From NCBI GenBank assembly GCA_013368315.1, contig JAACJM010000181.1, positions 62,001-126,000 on the forward strand: a DNA stretch of 64,000 nt, read 5' to 3'. Below are positions 10,834 to 19,827 of this stretch, one piece after another (position 1 is the first letter of the stretch; each line of letters starts with the position of its first letter). This DNA comes from Tetrapyrgos nigripes (taxonomy: Eukaryota > Basidiomycota > Agaricomycetes > Agaricales > Campanellaceae). Under the pieces are notes generated by a model that worked only from the letters and a program-made list of their open reading frames with translations, had not been told where the DNA came from and did no database searches. The position numbers were made by a program, and so were the translations under genes.

Positions 10834-13080
10834 TCAGTAGGTGCCTTTGATGAATTCACCACCCATATCAGACATCCACTGTTCGACTTTCGTCTTATAT
10901 TGAGTTTCTACCATCGCAAGAAACTGGCGAGTGGCAGTTAGTGGTTGTTTCTTATCTTTAAGAAATCGTATCCAAGCATCTGAAGTGTAATCATCAAAGA
11001 AGACGATTATATACTTGTACTTGTGGTAGGATATCATGGGGTATTCATGCAAATCTGTATGGATAATTTGGAAAGGACGAGTAGCACGTCGTTCGTTAGG
11101 AGGGTAAGCCTGTCTGGGAGTTTTGCCTTCAAGACAGCCTTTGCACAAAGGAAGCTCCTTAGGAATGATGAATTCAGGAGTGCCAAGGGTGTGTTGTCGG
11201 ACATGTTTTAGAACATCACGAGAGGGATGTCCTATACGACGATGTAAGATCTCATAGTTGATAAGATAAACCAAAAGATTGGCTTTAGAAGCGACAATTT
11301 TCGATTTGTGTGGAAGATAGTATAGCATTTCTTCCAGTATACGCTTTGAGAAAGTCAAGAATGTTGTATTTCTCAAAATGGTGATATGATCGGAATTACC
11401 GTGCATAAACATGTTGTCATTTAAAAATTGACTGACAGATAAGAGTCGTTGATTTAGATCAGGAATATAATAGACCGGATATAATTTCATAACTCTTTTA
11501 CGTTGAGAGATCATGACTGTTCTGGATGCACGAATGTTCGTGAATCCATTGGCAGTTTTCACTGGAATTGGTTTTATATAACTCAATTCAACAAAGTCAT
11601 TAATGTCAAACGTAAAATGCGCTGATGCTCCAGAATCAAGTAACCATCCATCACTGAAGTGGATTTTGACAGTATCAGATCTCTTTTTCTTACACTTCTG
11701 GCATAGTGAGAACAGAGTGCCACAGGCACATAAATATTTATTGTTGCCGCCAGGGCTAGTGTACAGATCATTATAAATAAAAGGGGTTGTTAAACCCAGA
11801 GGAGCGGTATGTAATAAATATATACATGGAGAACCTGCTTCCAAATTACGAGCTGCTGGAAAAAGCACATCAGTACTTTTATTCATAAGATCTCCATTGA
11901 GATCTGACCTGAGATAACCATTGTCCATGCCGGAGACTTCAGAGTCTAAGGACCAGCCATAATTATTTGCGGCATTGACGGTAACCATGGCGGGGGTAGA
12001 AGGTCGTGGACTTGGAATCCCGTCTGACCAGGTGTCCTCTATGGGTGATGTAGGAAGACTCATCCTGCTGATTGATGGCGGAGTCGACATGTACTCGAGG
12101 TCGCTGGTTTCGGATAGGCTCGGAGACATGCTCCAGAGTTCTGGCATTGAACTCGGAGTTGGAGCCCTGGAGGGTAATTCCATCCCTCCTAGTCCGATTG
12201 TTGCGTCTCGCTGCCAATCGATCAGCTCGTCGTACCTTCCATCCTCGTTTTGGAGATGAGGAGTTAGCCATTCCCATCCCGTTGAAGTCGTTCCAGGTGT
12301 TGGGCTTGCAACACGGCTGGATGGTAAGGACTGAGTGGTCATGCCATTGGAATGTGCAGGCTGTGAGCCACTTGGCATCTCGTTGCGGGCTGCAGCAATG
12401 CGTTGGACCAGAGAAGGAGTGCCCGTTGGGGCAACGGTGTTCAGTGCTGCTCTGAGTGGTTCCCCATAGATGTGTAGGGAATCCTCGGGATTCTGGAATC
12501 TCTCCCCAAGGTGCATTGCGCACTGGAGTATATCGGCAGCAGGATCCTGGGCAAGACGGTCGATAAGTGGAACAGGGGTCCTGGTGTCCTGAGGCACCTT
12601 TACACCTGACTCCGTCATTGTGGAGCCAAACACACTTCTGAGTTCCGATGTGTTCACCAGGGTGTCCTCGTTCGAATTGGCATCTTCTTTCTGAACACAT
12701 GCCATATCGGCATCTGAACCAGTCTGAGTTCTGGGATATTCACCGTTCCAACCATTCCAGTTACCAGCATCACCCCAACCATCAGAGGATGATTGGAGAT
12801 TAGACCAATAGATGCGTTCCGTGAGAGTGCGTTTAGAACGAGGAGCAGGAGTAAGTGGAGTGAAGGAGGAGAGATCGGGGTGAGACATGACAACATCCTC
12901 AAGAGTAGCAACAGTCTCACCAGATGGTCTAGCACCAATGTCGTGTGCAAGGTTGATAGCTCTTTTGGTACCTGTGAAGAAGGCGTCAAAAGGCTTTTCC
13001 GTTTCCATGAAGAATGGCTTACGGGTATCAACTGCAGTGGGCGTGTCGACGACGGTGACTGTGTGCATCATGGGAGACAT
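10834..13080 (-). CDS. Copia-1 Gag tail, protease and integrase N-terminus
   Basis: The first half is low-complexity and Gag-like, with a GW-rich patch (DGWGDAGNWNGWNGE) and recurring short motifs such as LIDRL and LVQRI. The aspartic protease active site is LLDSGASAHF. The GAG-pre-integrase/zinc part has H-x4-H and C-x2-C (HRRIGH, CKGC). The integrase core follows with IIHTD and WMSDMGGEF. The ORF ends at TGA in the integrase, and the frame continues in the next ORF. The 12572-12715 stretch is better explained in another frame, which encodes a Cys/His module, implying two compensating one-base shifts. No classical CCHC knuckle is visible. Confidence 0.92.
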   Translation of the reverse strand: MSPMMHTVTVVDTPTAVDTRKPFFMETEKPFDAFFTGTKRAINLAHDIGARPSGETVATLEDVVMSHPDLSSFTPLTPAPRSKRTLTERIYWSNLQSSSDGWGDAGNWNGWNGEYPRTQTGSDADMACVQKEDANSNEDTLVNTSELRSVFGSTMTESGVKVPQDTRTPVPLIDRLAQDPAADILQCAMHLGERFQNPEDSLHIYGEPLRAALNTVAPTGTPSLVQRIAAARNEMPSGSQPAHSNGMTTQSLPSSRVASPTPGTTSTGWEWLTPHLQNEDGRYDELIDWQRDATIGLGGMELPSRAPTPSSMPELWSMSPSLSETSDLEYMSTPPSISRMSLPTSPIEDTWSDGIPSPRPSTPAMVTVNAANNYGWSLDSEVSGMDNGYLRSDLNGDLMNKSTDVLFPAARNLEAGSPCIYLLHTAPLGLTTPFIYNDLYTSPGGNNKYLCACGTLFSLCQKCKKKRSDTVKIHFSDGWLLDSGASAHFTFDINDFVELSYIKPIPVKTANGFTNIRASRTVMISQRKRVMKLYPVYYIPDLNQRLLSVSQFLNDNMFMHGNSDHITILRNTTFLTFSKRILEEMLYYLPHKSKIVASKANLLVYLINYEILHRRIGHPSRDVLKHVRQHTLGTPEFIIPKELPLCKGCLEGKTPRQAYPPNERRATRPFQIIHTDLHEYPMISYHKYKYIIVFFDDYTSDAWIRFLKDKKQPLTATRQFLAMVETQYKTKVEQWMSDMGGEFIKGTY
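12572..12715 (-). other. Frame-shifted Cys/His module inside Copia-1
   Basis: In the frame offset from the main ORF, this stretch encodes two units: C-x9-C-x5-H-x3-H beginning RCRYG, then C-x9-C-x5-H-x3-C beginning KCVW. The spacing and several residues (RC-x-YG, RRC, GH-x-G-x-H, C-x-W, RC) match the accessory proteins of Gypsy-1 and Gypsy-3. One missing base between 12716 and 12752, plus one extra T in TGTTCC just after the last Cys, would place it in frame and join smoothly to PLIDRL. The GW-rich patch lies just upstream. Confidence 0.75.
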
Positions 13081-13290
13081 GTCCTCATGGACAAGATGTG
13101 CCTGGCCCTGTCTCTTGGCCTGTTCAAACTTTCCAGCTCGACCTCCTCGACGGAAATGAGCTTTTCCTTTGCCCTTTCCCTTGCCCTTTCCCTTGTTATT
13201 TCTGTTAGAGCCGCTGGCTCCATTAGCGCCGCCGCTGCTGCCGCTAGGGCTCTGCTGCTGCTGCTGTTGGAAACTAGGGTTACCGTCCTT

Positions 13291-14052
13291 TCACTTGACA
13301 GCTGAAAGACGGTTGGCTTGGGCTTTCCCTGAAGGCCCCTTGAAAGCTCCTTGGCGAGATTCCCAAATATTGACAATCTCGCTTTGTAGTTCATCGAGAC
13401 TTTGTCCATCAATCTGTTTGATAGAACATTGAGTATACTGGTTAATGAGATACTCGTATCTGGGGGGAAGTTTGGAGATGATGAACATAACGATGAGGAA
13501 GTTGGCGACTTTTGTAATGGAAGTGGCTGAGGAGTCGTCAGAAGGAACACCGGCGGCACTAACCCTATCAAAGTGCATGCGAATTAGCTCGACCACAGCA
13601 CTAGGATTAGCGTCGTTAGGAATGATGATGGAAGTGGCACGTTTGAAATCCGTGTAGATTGTGGAAACACCAGGTTTCCCGTAGGTCTTCTTGAGAAAGA
13701 CCCAAATTGCCTTGGCAGTAGTCATTCCGAGCGTCTTCTGACAAACGGGAGGAGAGAGACAAAGCTTGATAGACCCAATGGCCTTATCGTTCTTCTCATC
13801 CCAGTCAGCCTGTTTCTTTTGAGCCGCTGTGATAGCCTCAGCTTGAGCCGCCGCGTCTTCAGCAGATAGAGGAGAAGCGGTACTCACTTTGGCATCACTA
13901 GGGCGATCAGTGCTAAGGACAGAACTAAGTCCAGTAGCCTGCAACCAGGCGAGAAGGATGTCAGCCCAGATGTTGAAATCAACACCGGCGAAGACAGGGA
14001 CAGTGGTCATCAGGACGTTTGAAGACATCTTTGATAATTCTGGGGAAGTCAA
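13291..14052 (-). CDS. Copia-1 Gag (capsid-like, UBN2 type)
   Basis: This 253-residue ORF begins MTSPELSKMSSNVLMT and has the Copia Gag layout: F.IWADILLAWLQATGL near the N-terminus, then LCLSPPVCQKTLGMTTAKAIW, then LPPRYEYLINQY. It forms virus-like particles in this family. It ends at TGA followed by AAG. The frame continues without another stop through a poly-glutamine and GK-repeat linker into the protease ORF. Copia-2 also has a TGA-AAG at the same place, so the stop may be a Gag terminator with some readthrough, or a decayed CGA. The start is the first ATG after the 5' leader. Confidence 0.93.
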   Translation of the reverse strand: MTSPELSKMSSNVLMTTVPVFAGVDFNIWADILLAWLQATGLSSVLSTDRPSDAKVSTASPLSAEDAAAQAEAITAAQKKQADWDEKNDKAIGSIKLCLSPPVCQKTLGMTTAKAIWVFLKKTYGKPGVSTIYTDFKRATSIIIPNDANPSAVVELIRMHFDRVSAAGVPSDDSSATSITKVANFLIVMFIISKLPPRYEYLINQYTQCSIKQIDGQSLDELQSEIVNIWESRQGAFKGPSGKAQANRLSAVK

Positions 14053-14332
14053 CTGTCAGCATTTATCCATATAAAGAATAAGAAGGCAGCATTAAATGTG
14101 CCATGCAAAAGTGAAAAGAGGCAGCGATGAACGCGCCATGACAGTGACTACTCCCCTAGACTGTCAACAACTGCAGCTGAACATAAGTTCTGCGCTGTTG
14201 GACATATCGTCAAGCCATTAAAGGCAACGCAGGCTGCCACTAAGGGCGCCACAGGCTGCCATGAAGGTGCCATCCAGGTAGTATGCGAAGTCTATGGTTT
14301 GCAGCCATTGAGGGCGCTCCCAAGGGCCTTCG

Positions 14333-14344
14333 GGGCCCATAACC
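14333..14344 (-). other. Copia-1 primer-binding site, initiator tRNA-Met half
   Basis: The minus strand reads GGTTATGGGCCC directly after the 5' LTR. Its complement is the anticodon arm of eukaryotic initiator tRNA-Met, with CAU in the loop. Drosophila copia is known to prime from a cleaved half of this tRNA. The same 12 bases occur at 55278-55289. Confidence 0.85.
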
Positions 14345-14713
14345 TGTTAAGCAGGCATGGTACGGTCCTGTACACTACTAAACACAGTGGCAACTACGCT
14401 ACTTACCTGGGGATAAGAGATAGCTTGTTAGGCTTGTTAGAGGCTTGTTAGAGCGATGTGGGTTAAGTATGAAACTTGTTATTTGGAGGACTATCTACAA
14501 GTCCTTATATACCTTTGAGGAGGTACAAACACATGTAAACTAATACTAGAGTAACAATAAGATTCTATTGTACTTGATAGAACAATGCTGGTTTTGTACA
14601 CTATTGTCATACTACATCTATTGTCTATATAATCTTATTGTTCTATTTATAACTACTACTATTGTTCTACATAGATGACGTTGATGGCTGCAACTGAATG
14701 CGCCAATTCAACA
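14345..14713 (-). repeat. Copia-1 5' LTR
   Basis: 369 bp, same ends as its partner. It should carry the promoter for the minus-strand transcript. The three differences from the 3' LTR are all at CpG positions. Confidence 0.97.
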
Positions 14714-15575
14714 AGCTGGAGTATGGAAACGGACTCGACCAATTCGACCGAGTCACGTCCGCCAAGCCCGACAATCCCAGGAACAACAACAAGAACATAA
14801 ACATAAATTAGAAATATCCTTCTTCATCGTATTTGGGGTATCTGTTAATGTTGATGTTGGTTTTTTGTTTGGGGAATGGGGGGCAGTGGTTTTGGTGGGG
14901 TTAACGATGAAGATGAAGACCAAGGATGGATGTGCGGTGGTGATGAAGGTGGGTTTTTTTTTCTTGATTTTTTTGTGTTTTCTGGTTCATCTATTTTGGC
15001 GTATTCGTATTCGGGCTCGGGCTTCGTTCCTTTCATTTCTCTCTGCTGTCAGCTGATACGGTGGCACTTTTTTACTTGCCATGTTGTGCAAGTTGCGTTG
15101 AAAATTTTTTATTTTTATTGTCTTTGATTGTCTGACTCTTTTAACTGACTCTTTACTGTTTCTTCCAATTCGCCATCTATGTCATTTCGTCATTTAATTT
15201 CTGTTTTGGTTGGTGACACGACACTGGCGAATCACCCTTTCCCCCTTCGTTGCCTTGTTGCCTTGTTGCCTCGTTTTGAATTATAGATGACTTCATCTAC
15301 ACAAATGACGCCTGGCAAAATCGTTCTCCTACACTGTACCCTGGCTCTGTGACGAGGAGGAGAAGGTAGGTTAGAAGGATTTGGTGGGATGAGAGGGGGG
15401 GGGAAGTGAGGGTAAATTATACTGAGTCACGACGTACATAGAGGTTATTGTTTACTGTACATACATATGTATTTTACTGTTGCTTCGTTATCTCGCAGAC
15501 TATAGATATTTGGATTCAAGTTGCCCTAGGAAATCCTGCTGCTTGTGATGGAGTCCCAAAGACTAAAGTGGTCTC
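14714..15575 (+). pseudogene. Dysferlin-domain gene, copy C, 3' piece
   Basis: This continues copy C after Copia-1. On the plus strand it matches the reverse complement of copy A from about 2870 down to about 2000, covering the last coding exon (GGVNDEDEDQG-like tail) and the spacer. The copy ends around GTCCCAAAGACTAAAG near 15555-15575. It has no promoter or N-terminal exons, so it is a dead fragment. Confidence 0.8.
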
Positions 15576-16637
15576 TTACTGTATCAGTGTATTTGCGTCT
15601 GTTCCTTTCTCTGCAAGATACCCAGCAATGTCCAAATTTCCAAATCTTTCCCGGCACCGCTTCAACAGTTACAAAGACTGTTCAAACAGATTCTTCTCTC
15701 GCTCAGGTCCCGATACATTCAGACAACGAGGGAAGAGCCTCAAGCCGCGCACTTCAGGCTGTATGTTTTATCCAATTCTTTGCTATGTTCTAAAAGGGGT
15801 GTACTTATGGTTATTTTACTTCTTGTTACTTTCGCTTTACTTTCACATAGAGGATACATTGAATTATATCTTTACTCAACAAAATCATCTTGTGTGTACA
15901 TACCAAAGGATTTTCATAGACATGCCGGACCTGTAGATCTCCTGATGCCATTAATTTCTGCTCCACTAAGTTCCATCTTACAAGGTCTTTCCTGACTCTT
16001 CGCTATCATCATTCCCTCAACGGCAGTTTCCTGAGGCTGCGTAATCGGCGTCAATATGGAAAAACTGGCTGTGCGACCAGGCTACATACCTGCAGTTGCT
16101 GGGCCGAAGTGTATATGCCAGTAAAAGCCTGCATAGCTCAGATGAAAGATGAAGGGAAAGGGAAACGCACCAGAATGGTGGCTCTGACTTGAGGCACTTG
16201 AGGCTCGCTTCCGACTTCGTCAAGAACAACACGACTTGGCTTGTATCTGAAGCCACTGGCACCTGGTTTAAATGCACGAAACCCATCAAGATTCAAATCT
16301 CGTCAATGAGTGTCTGAGTTATCCGTAACGAGTAACGATTGGTTGGCGTTAGTTCCGGTTCCATTGCGTCGAGGCGATTCCCATATGCATCTTGTGGATG
16401 TGGCATTGATGGTCAAGAGAGACTAAGATGATCATTATCCACGAGCTCGATGTTAACGGGTTGACGTGTCGTCGCCAAGTCCAACAGTCACGGTAATCAC
16501 TGAGCAGTTGGCAGTCCCAGATGCTCAGCTCAGCAGCTTACTAGTAGTTGGCCCTGAGTAATGATGACAGTACGTATACTTGCATCCATAATCGCGCGAT
16601 TTTTTGAGAGGATTACAGTCTTACAGACTGTTCTGAG
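15576..16637. other. Unassigned, no gene supported
   Basis: Several open frames exist, but none has a recognisable motif. The first 70-90 bases resemble 27220-27300 (TCTGTTCCTTTCTCTGCAAG shared), so part of this is a dispersed repeat. The rest appears unique. Confidence 0.5.
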
Positions 16638-17189
16638 TCAAGAGTGGGCAGAAACATACAATAAGGTTGCAAGAATCAAACCATATAATTCACCGTGAAG
16701 AATACCAAATGAATGCTGTGAAGGGCCAGAAAATACAAAAGATTTTTGAGCATGAAGGGCAGAAAAGGGAATTGAGCGCGATCTGAGAAATGACAGAGAC
16801 GCGGGGATCATCGAAGCATCCGAAGCAATAGCATCAAAAGGTATATCTGTGTGGAAACGACAAAGGGATGAATTAACCTGACATGAAAGAAGTTGTTTCT
16901 CAGCGAGAACACGATGATCATCTCTCGGAGCAGCCAAATCATGGTCTCCATGCACAAGTGCACGCATTGGTAGACCATCAAGAAGACGAAGACGAGCCAC
17001 TCTCTTCCAAGCGCAATAGACGCGTGCAGGAAGATGGAGAAGGTGCAAATTTGGCTGGAGTAAATGATCATGGCTGCGCCAAAATGAGAACTGGGATAAC
17101 CTAACCCGTCCAATGTTTTGCAATGCAACAGCATCGGAGTTGGAATGAAAAGGACCGGTGTATGCGTGTGACTGGTGAAGAGCATGCAT
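16638..17189 (-). pseudogene. LINE-type RNase H domain remnant
   Basis: The C-terminal part of this 183-residue frame contains AIASDASMIPAS, FSGPS and GILHGELYGLILATLL. These match the first Asp and the Glu-containing helix of the RNase H domain in fungal non-LTR retrotransposons. The following strand with the next Asp is missing, and no reverse transcriptase is present. I read it as a truncated LINE fragment cut on its right by Gypsy-1. The upstream half is arginine/histidine/leucine-rich and not diagnostic. Confidence 0.5.
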
Positions 17190-17224
17190 GCAATGAGAGA
17201 GGGAGTGTCATGAATCGTCTCCCG

Positions 17225-17755
17225 TGTCAAGGTTGTTGGTACACTCGATAACCACCCAAGTCACACAATACGAGAAAGTCGATTCACAAGAGGATAGATT
17301 GATCAGGAGGGAATAAAGAGATAGAGAGATAAAGAGAAAGTAAGCTGACTAGGCTCTACACTGCGTAGTAAAAGTACGGAGCGGAGACGAAGTGAACGAA
17401 CTGAGGAATAGGTTATAAAGATCACAGGTATATAAGGAAAATATGAACAGATGGGAAAGAGTAAGTAATAATAGACGGTATCATGTGGAAATGTCGAGGG
17501 CGAGAGAATAATGAGTCGAATATGGATAGATGAAGGTACTGGATCATACGGAGTGATTGACAGTGAGAATGTCCATGGAGATAGGAATAAGAGATAGGAA
17601 TCGGAGGAGATAAGAGTGTGAGTCATAGATCTATGGAGATGGTAACTATAGACGATGATGAGAAATGGTTAGTATTTATGGGGTTAAAGTGGGAAATGGG
17701 TAGTAAAAGGAAAAGAATAGAAAGGAAATGAATGGGCGGGAGACGATTCATGACA
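17225..17755 (-). repeat. Gypsy-1 3' LTR
   Basis: Plus-strand ends are TGTCAAGG and CATGACA. The solo LTR at 56847-57381 belongs to the same family. Gypsy-3 and Gypsy-4 LTRs are related but clearly different. Confidence 0.93.
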
Positions 17756-17766
17756 TTACCCCCTCT
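17756..17766 (-). other. Gypsy-1 polypurine tract
   Basis: Minus strand AGAGGGGGTAA lies between the stop codon of the accessory gene and the 3' LTR. Confidence 0.8.
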
Positions 17767-18282
17767 TTAGGACGAGCTTTCACCGGAGCTCGACACAGCA
17801 GTCTTCCAATGCTCCGCCCATTGTTTGCGGAGTCGTCTGTCTACGTCCCCTTGGCTCGGCCAGTACTTGTCCCAGTCTATAGTGCAGTTCCCAATCTCCC
17901 ATCTAGGATCGTTCCAGTCCAGATTCCCCCACTCCGTGGTGTTGGTAGCCGTTCCCCATCCACCTCCATTGTCGTCCATACTCCATGGTACAACGTTGTT
18001 TGCCCCCCATATGCTGGCGTCTCCCCATCCTATATTCCCTCTATGTTCCGCACGTAGCGACGTCCATTGTACCACGCAATGGGCCTTATGTCCTCTGCCC
18101 AATCTGCACCGTCCTGGCCCGTCCTCTCCTCCCCATGTGCAGCGTTGACACCCGTTGTGAGGTCCCGCGTGTTGTTTCGCCATTCGGCACCATCGTCCTG
18201 AACGGGACCCATAGGTGCAGCGTCCCCTATTGGATGGGATCGCGTCGTTCGCGTTGGTGTTGGTGGAAGAAGCGGTAGACAT
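17767..18282 (-). CDS. Accessory protein with tandem Cys/His units and WG repeats (Gypsy-1)
   Basis: I know no named family for this 171-residue protein. Residues 22-42 form C22-x9-C32-x5-H38-x3-H42, and residues 48-69 form C48-x10-C59-x5-H65-x3-C69. Each looks like a zinc-binding unit, but the spacing differs from the retroviral CCHC knuckle. Residues about 78-130 are rich in WG/GW (IGWGDASIWG, GGGWGT, EWG), then comes a basic RRLRKQWAEHW helix and a serine tail ending SSSGESSS. It is the last gene before the polypurine tract, where env sits in other elements, but I see no signal peptide or membrane segment. Gypsy-3 has a homologue at 36925-37422, and Copia-1 has the Cys/His part. Function unknown; nucleic-acid or Argonaute binding is a guess. 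Confidence 0.8.
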   Translation of the reverse strand: MSTASSTNTNANDAIPSNRGRCTYGSRSGRWCRMAKQHAGPHNGCQRCTWGGEDGPGRCRLGRGHKAHCVVQWTSLRAEHRGNIGWGDASIWGANNVVPWSMDDNGGGWGTATNTTEWGNLDWNDPRWEIGNCTIDWDKYWPSQGDVDRRLRKQWAEHWKTAVSSSGESSS

Positions 18283-18607
18283 GGCGATGTTGAAGATGTA
18301 GTATGGGAGGAGTTAGGTGAAACTGGTAGGATGTGGTTGAGTTCTGTCCTTCTTCGTTGTTGAGAGGGGTCTTTTATACTTCTTTGTCTGTATGGAAGGA
18401 ACTTTTGAATGGGCGGTCAAGTCACCCCCAGGGATGGTTTTGACAGTAAACGCCGTTAACGAGGGAATGCGATTGATGAGTGATGACAGAATTCTGAGTT
18501 CGATTGCCGAGTGGGGTGTGAAGGCGGGCAAAGGATGCCCACGGTTCGTAACAGTGTTTCTCCTCGGAGTTGTGCCTTCGCTTGAAGCACACGGGTACTT
18601 CGCCATA
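18283..18607 (-). CDS. Gypsy-1 pol C-terminal tail beyond the DNA insertion
   Basis: If the DNA element and one TA copy are removed, the pol frame at ATGGAAGACATA joins to TGGCGAAGTACC here and continues about 50 residues to a stop near 18456. A second open frame reaches 18313. The tail is basic and variable, with no domain I recognise. It is the spacer between the chromodomain and the accessory gene. Confidence 0.5.
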
Positions 18608-19024
18608 TAGTGGCCAAAAAAATTGTCCACATGTTTGGCACTTTTGGAAAGATTGCTGATTTAAGAGCTATTGAGCAGAAATCTCAGAACATGGCTGGTG
18701 GTAGCAAGAAAGCCTTTGATTAGAGCTACAATAATCTGTCTGTTTTGTCTTATTTGGCCAAATATCTGTGGAGTTATGATTGATTTAAAACTGCATGTCA
18801 TTTGGACAATTTTTTGAGTTGCCACTTCAAAATCATTATTGCAATAACCTGATGTGTTATACATGATGTCATGGGTGGAGCTGTACAGTAATGTAATGTA
18901 TACACTACAATGATGTCATAGCTGCCAGCTGGAGCATACATAGCAACATACAGATGCTCTACAGCCTCTATGAAAATCATGGGGTCCCTCATATCAGCCC
19001 AGAAAGACAATCTCTACTCTCTCC
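18608..19024 (+). repeat. Left terminal inverted repeat, DNA element copy 1
   Basis: Reverse complement of 19828-20244 with few mismatches. A transcript across the element would fold into a hairpin of about 400 bp. Confidence 0.9.
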
Positions 19025-19827
19025 TCTTCACTGCCTCTCCATCTGCAAAAATTGCAGCTCAGACTTGAGTATGGAAGCCAAGGGTTGCTTTTGTGGCTTA
19101 AAAGACAAATACAGACAATGAGAACAATACAGCAGGGTGTCCTAGGAGGCTCTCTACTACTTGTGAAGAGGTTAGATTGGAAAGAAATCCATTCTGGTAA
19201 AGCCAGATTGCTACACAAGTGGCCTGAAACATCAAGGCTCTTCTTGGACAACCTGTCCCAACCTATAACAGCCAAAACATTCCTGAAAACGTCTTGTGGC
19301 AATCTCCAAAACACAGAACAAGTGCAAACTTACAGTGACTTGCAGCAAGGCTCACTTGAAGTTTGCACAGATGTAAAAAGACCAGGCTGTAGAAGGCTAG
19401 AAGTGGGTTATTTTATCAGATAAGACCAAAACCAATTATTTTGGGGCAAATATGCCCCAGCATGTGGGAGAAAAGAGAGATAAATTCATGGTACAGCAAG
19501 ATGTGACAGAAATGATGACATTTGAGAGAGAAAATGACATGATGGGGTAGGGTATGGGGCAACAGTAAGCAGTAAAAATGGTCCAGATGAAGGGGAAGAT
19601 AGATTGCAAACACTATATGACCATCTTAAGTAACAAAATCCTGGAAAGCATTAATAATATGGGAGTTGATCCAGAGGTGGCCATTTTTCAGCTGGGTATT
19701 AACTTTCTAAAGTGCTATATCCAATGGTTTCCTTTATCAGAACATGTCTCTCTACCTATAAAAGCAACACTCTGCTTTCATACTTCAGTCTGAGCTGAAA
19801 TTTTGATAGAGGGAGGGGCAGTTTGGA

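Larger units (their letters stand above)
7616..14713 (-). mobile_element. Copia-1, complete Ty1/Copia LTR retrotransposon
   Basis: Two 369-bp LTRs, TGTT...AACA, bound a 6.4-kb internal region coding on the minus strand in Copia order: Gag, protease, integrase, reverse transcriptase, RNase H. The flanking 5-bp duplication is AGCTG (7611-7615 and 14714-14718). The LTRs differ at three positions, so insertion is fairly recent. From the Gag start at 14052 to 8101 there is one continuous frame broken by only two TGA codons. The element split an older inverted copy of the dysferlin-domain gene. Confidence 0.97.

Noticed and set aside
15448..15936. 162-codon plus-strand open frame
   Set aside because: It spans the end of the copy C fragment and unrelated sequence, and shows no motif. 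It looks like chance.
19052..19423. 123-codon open frame inside the 1637-bp DNA element, open in both copies
   Set aside because: No transposase motif or other recognisable domain. Both copies are nearly identical DNA, so shared openness is not evidence of coding.
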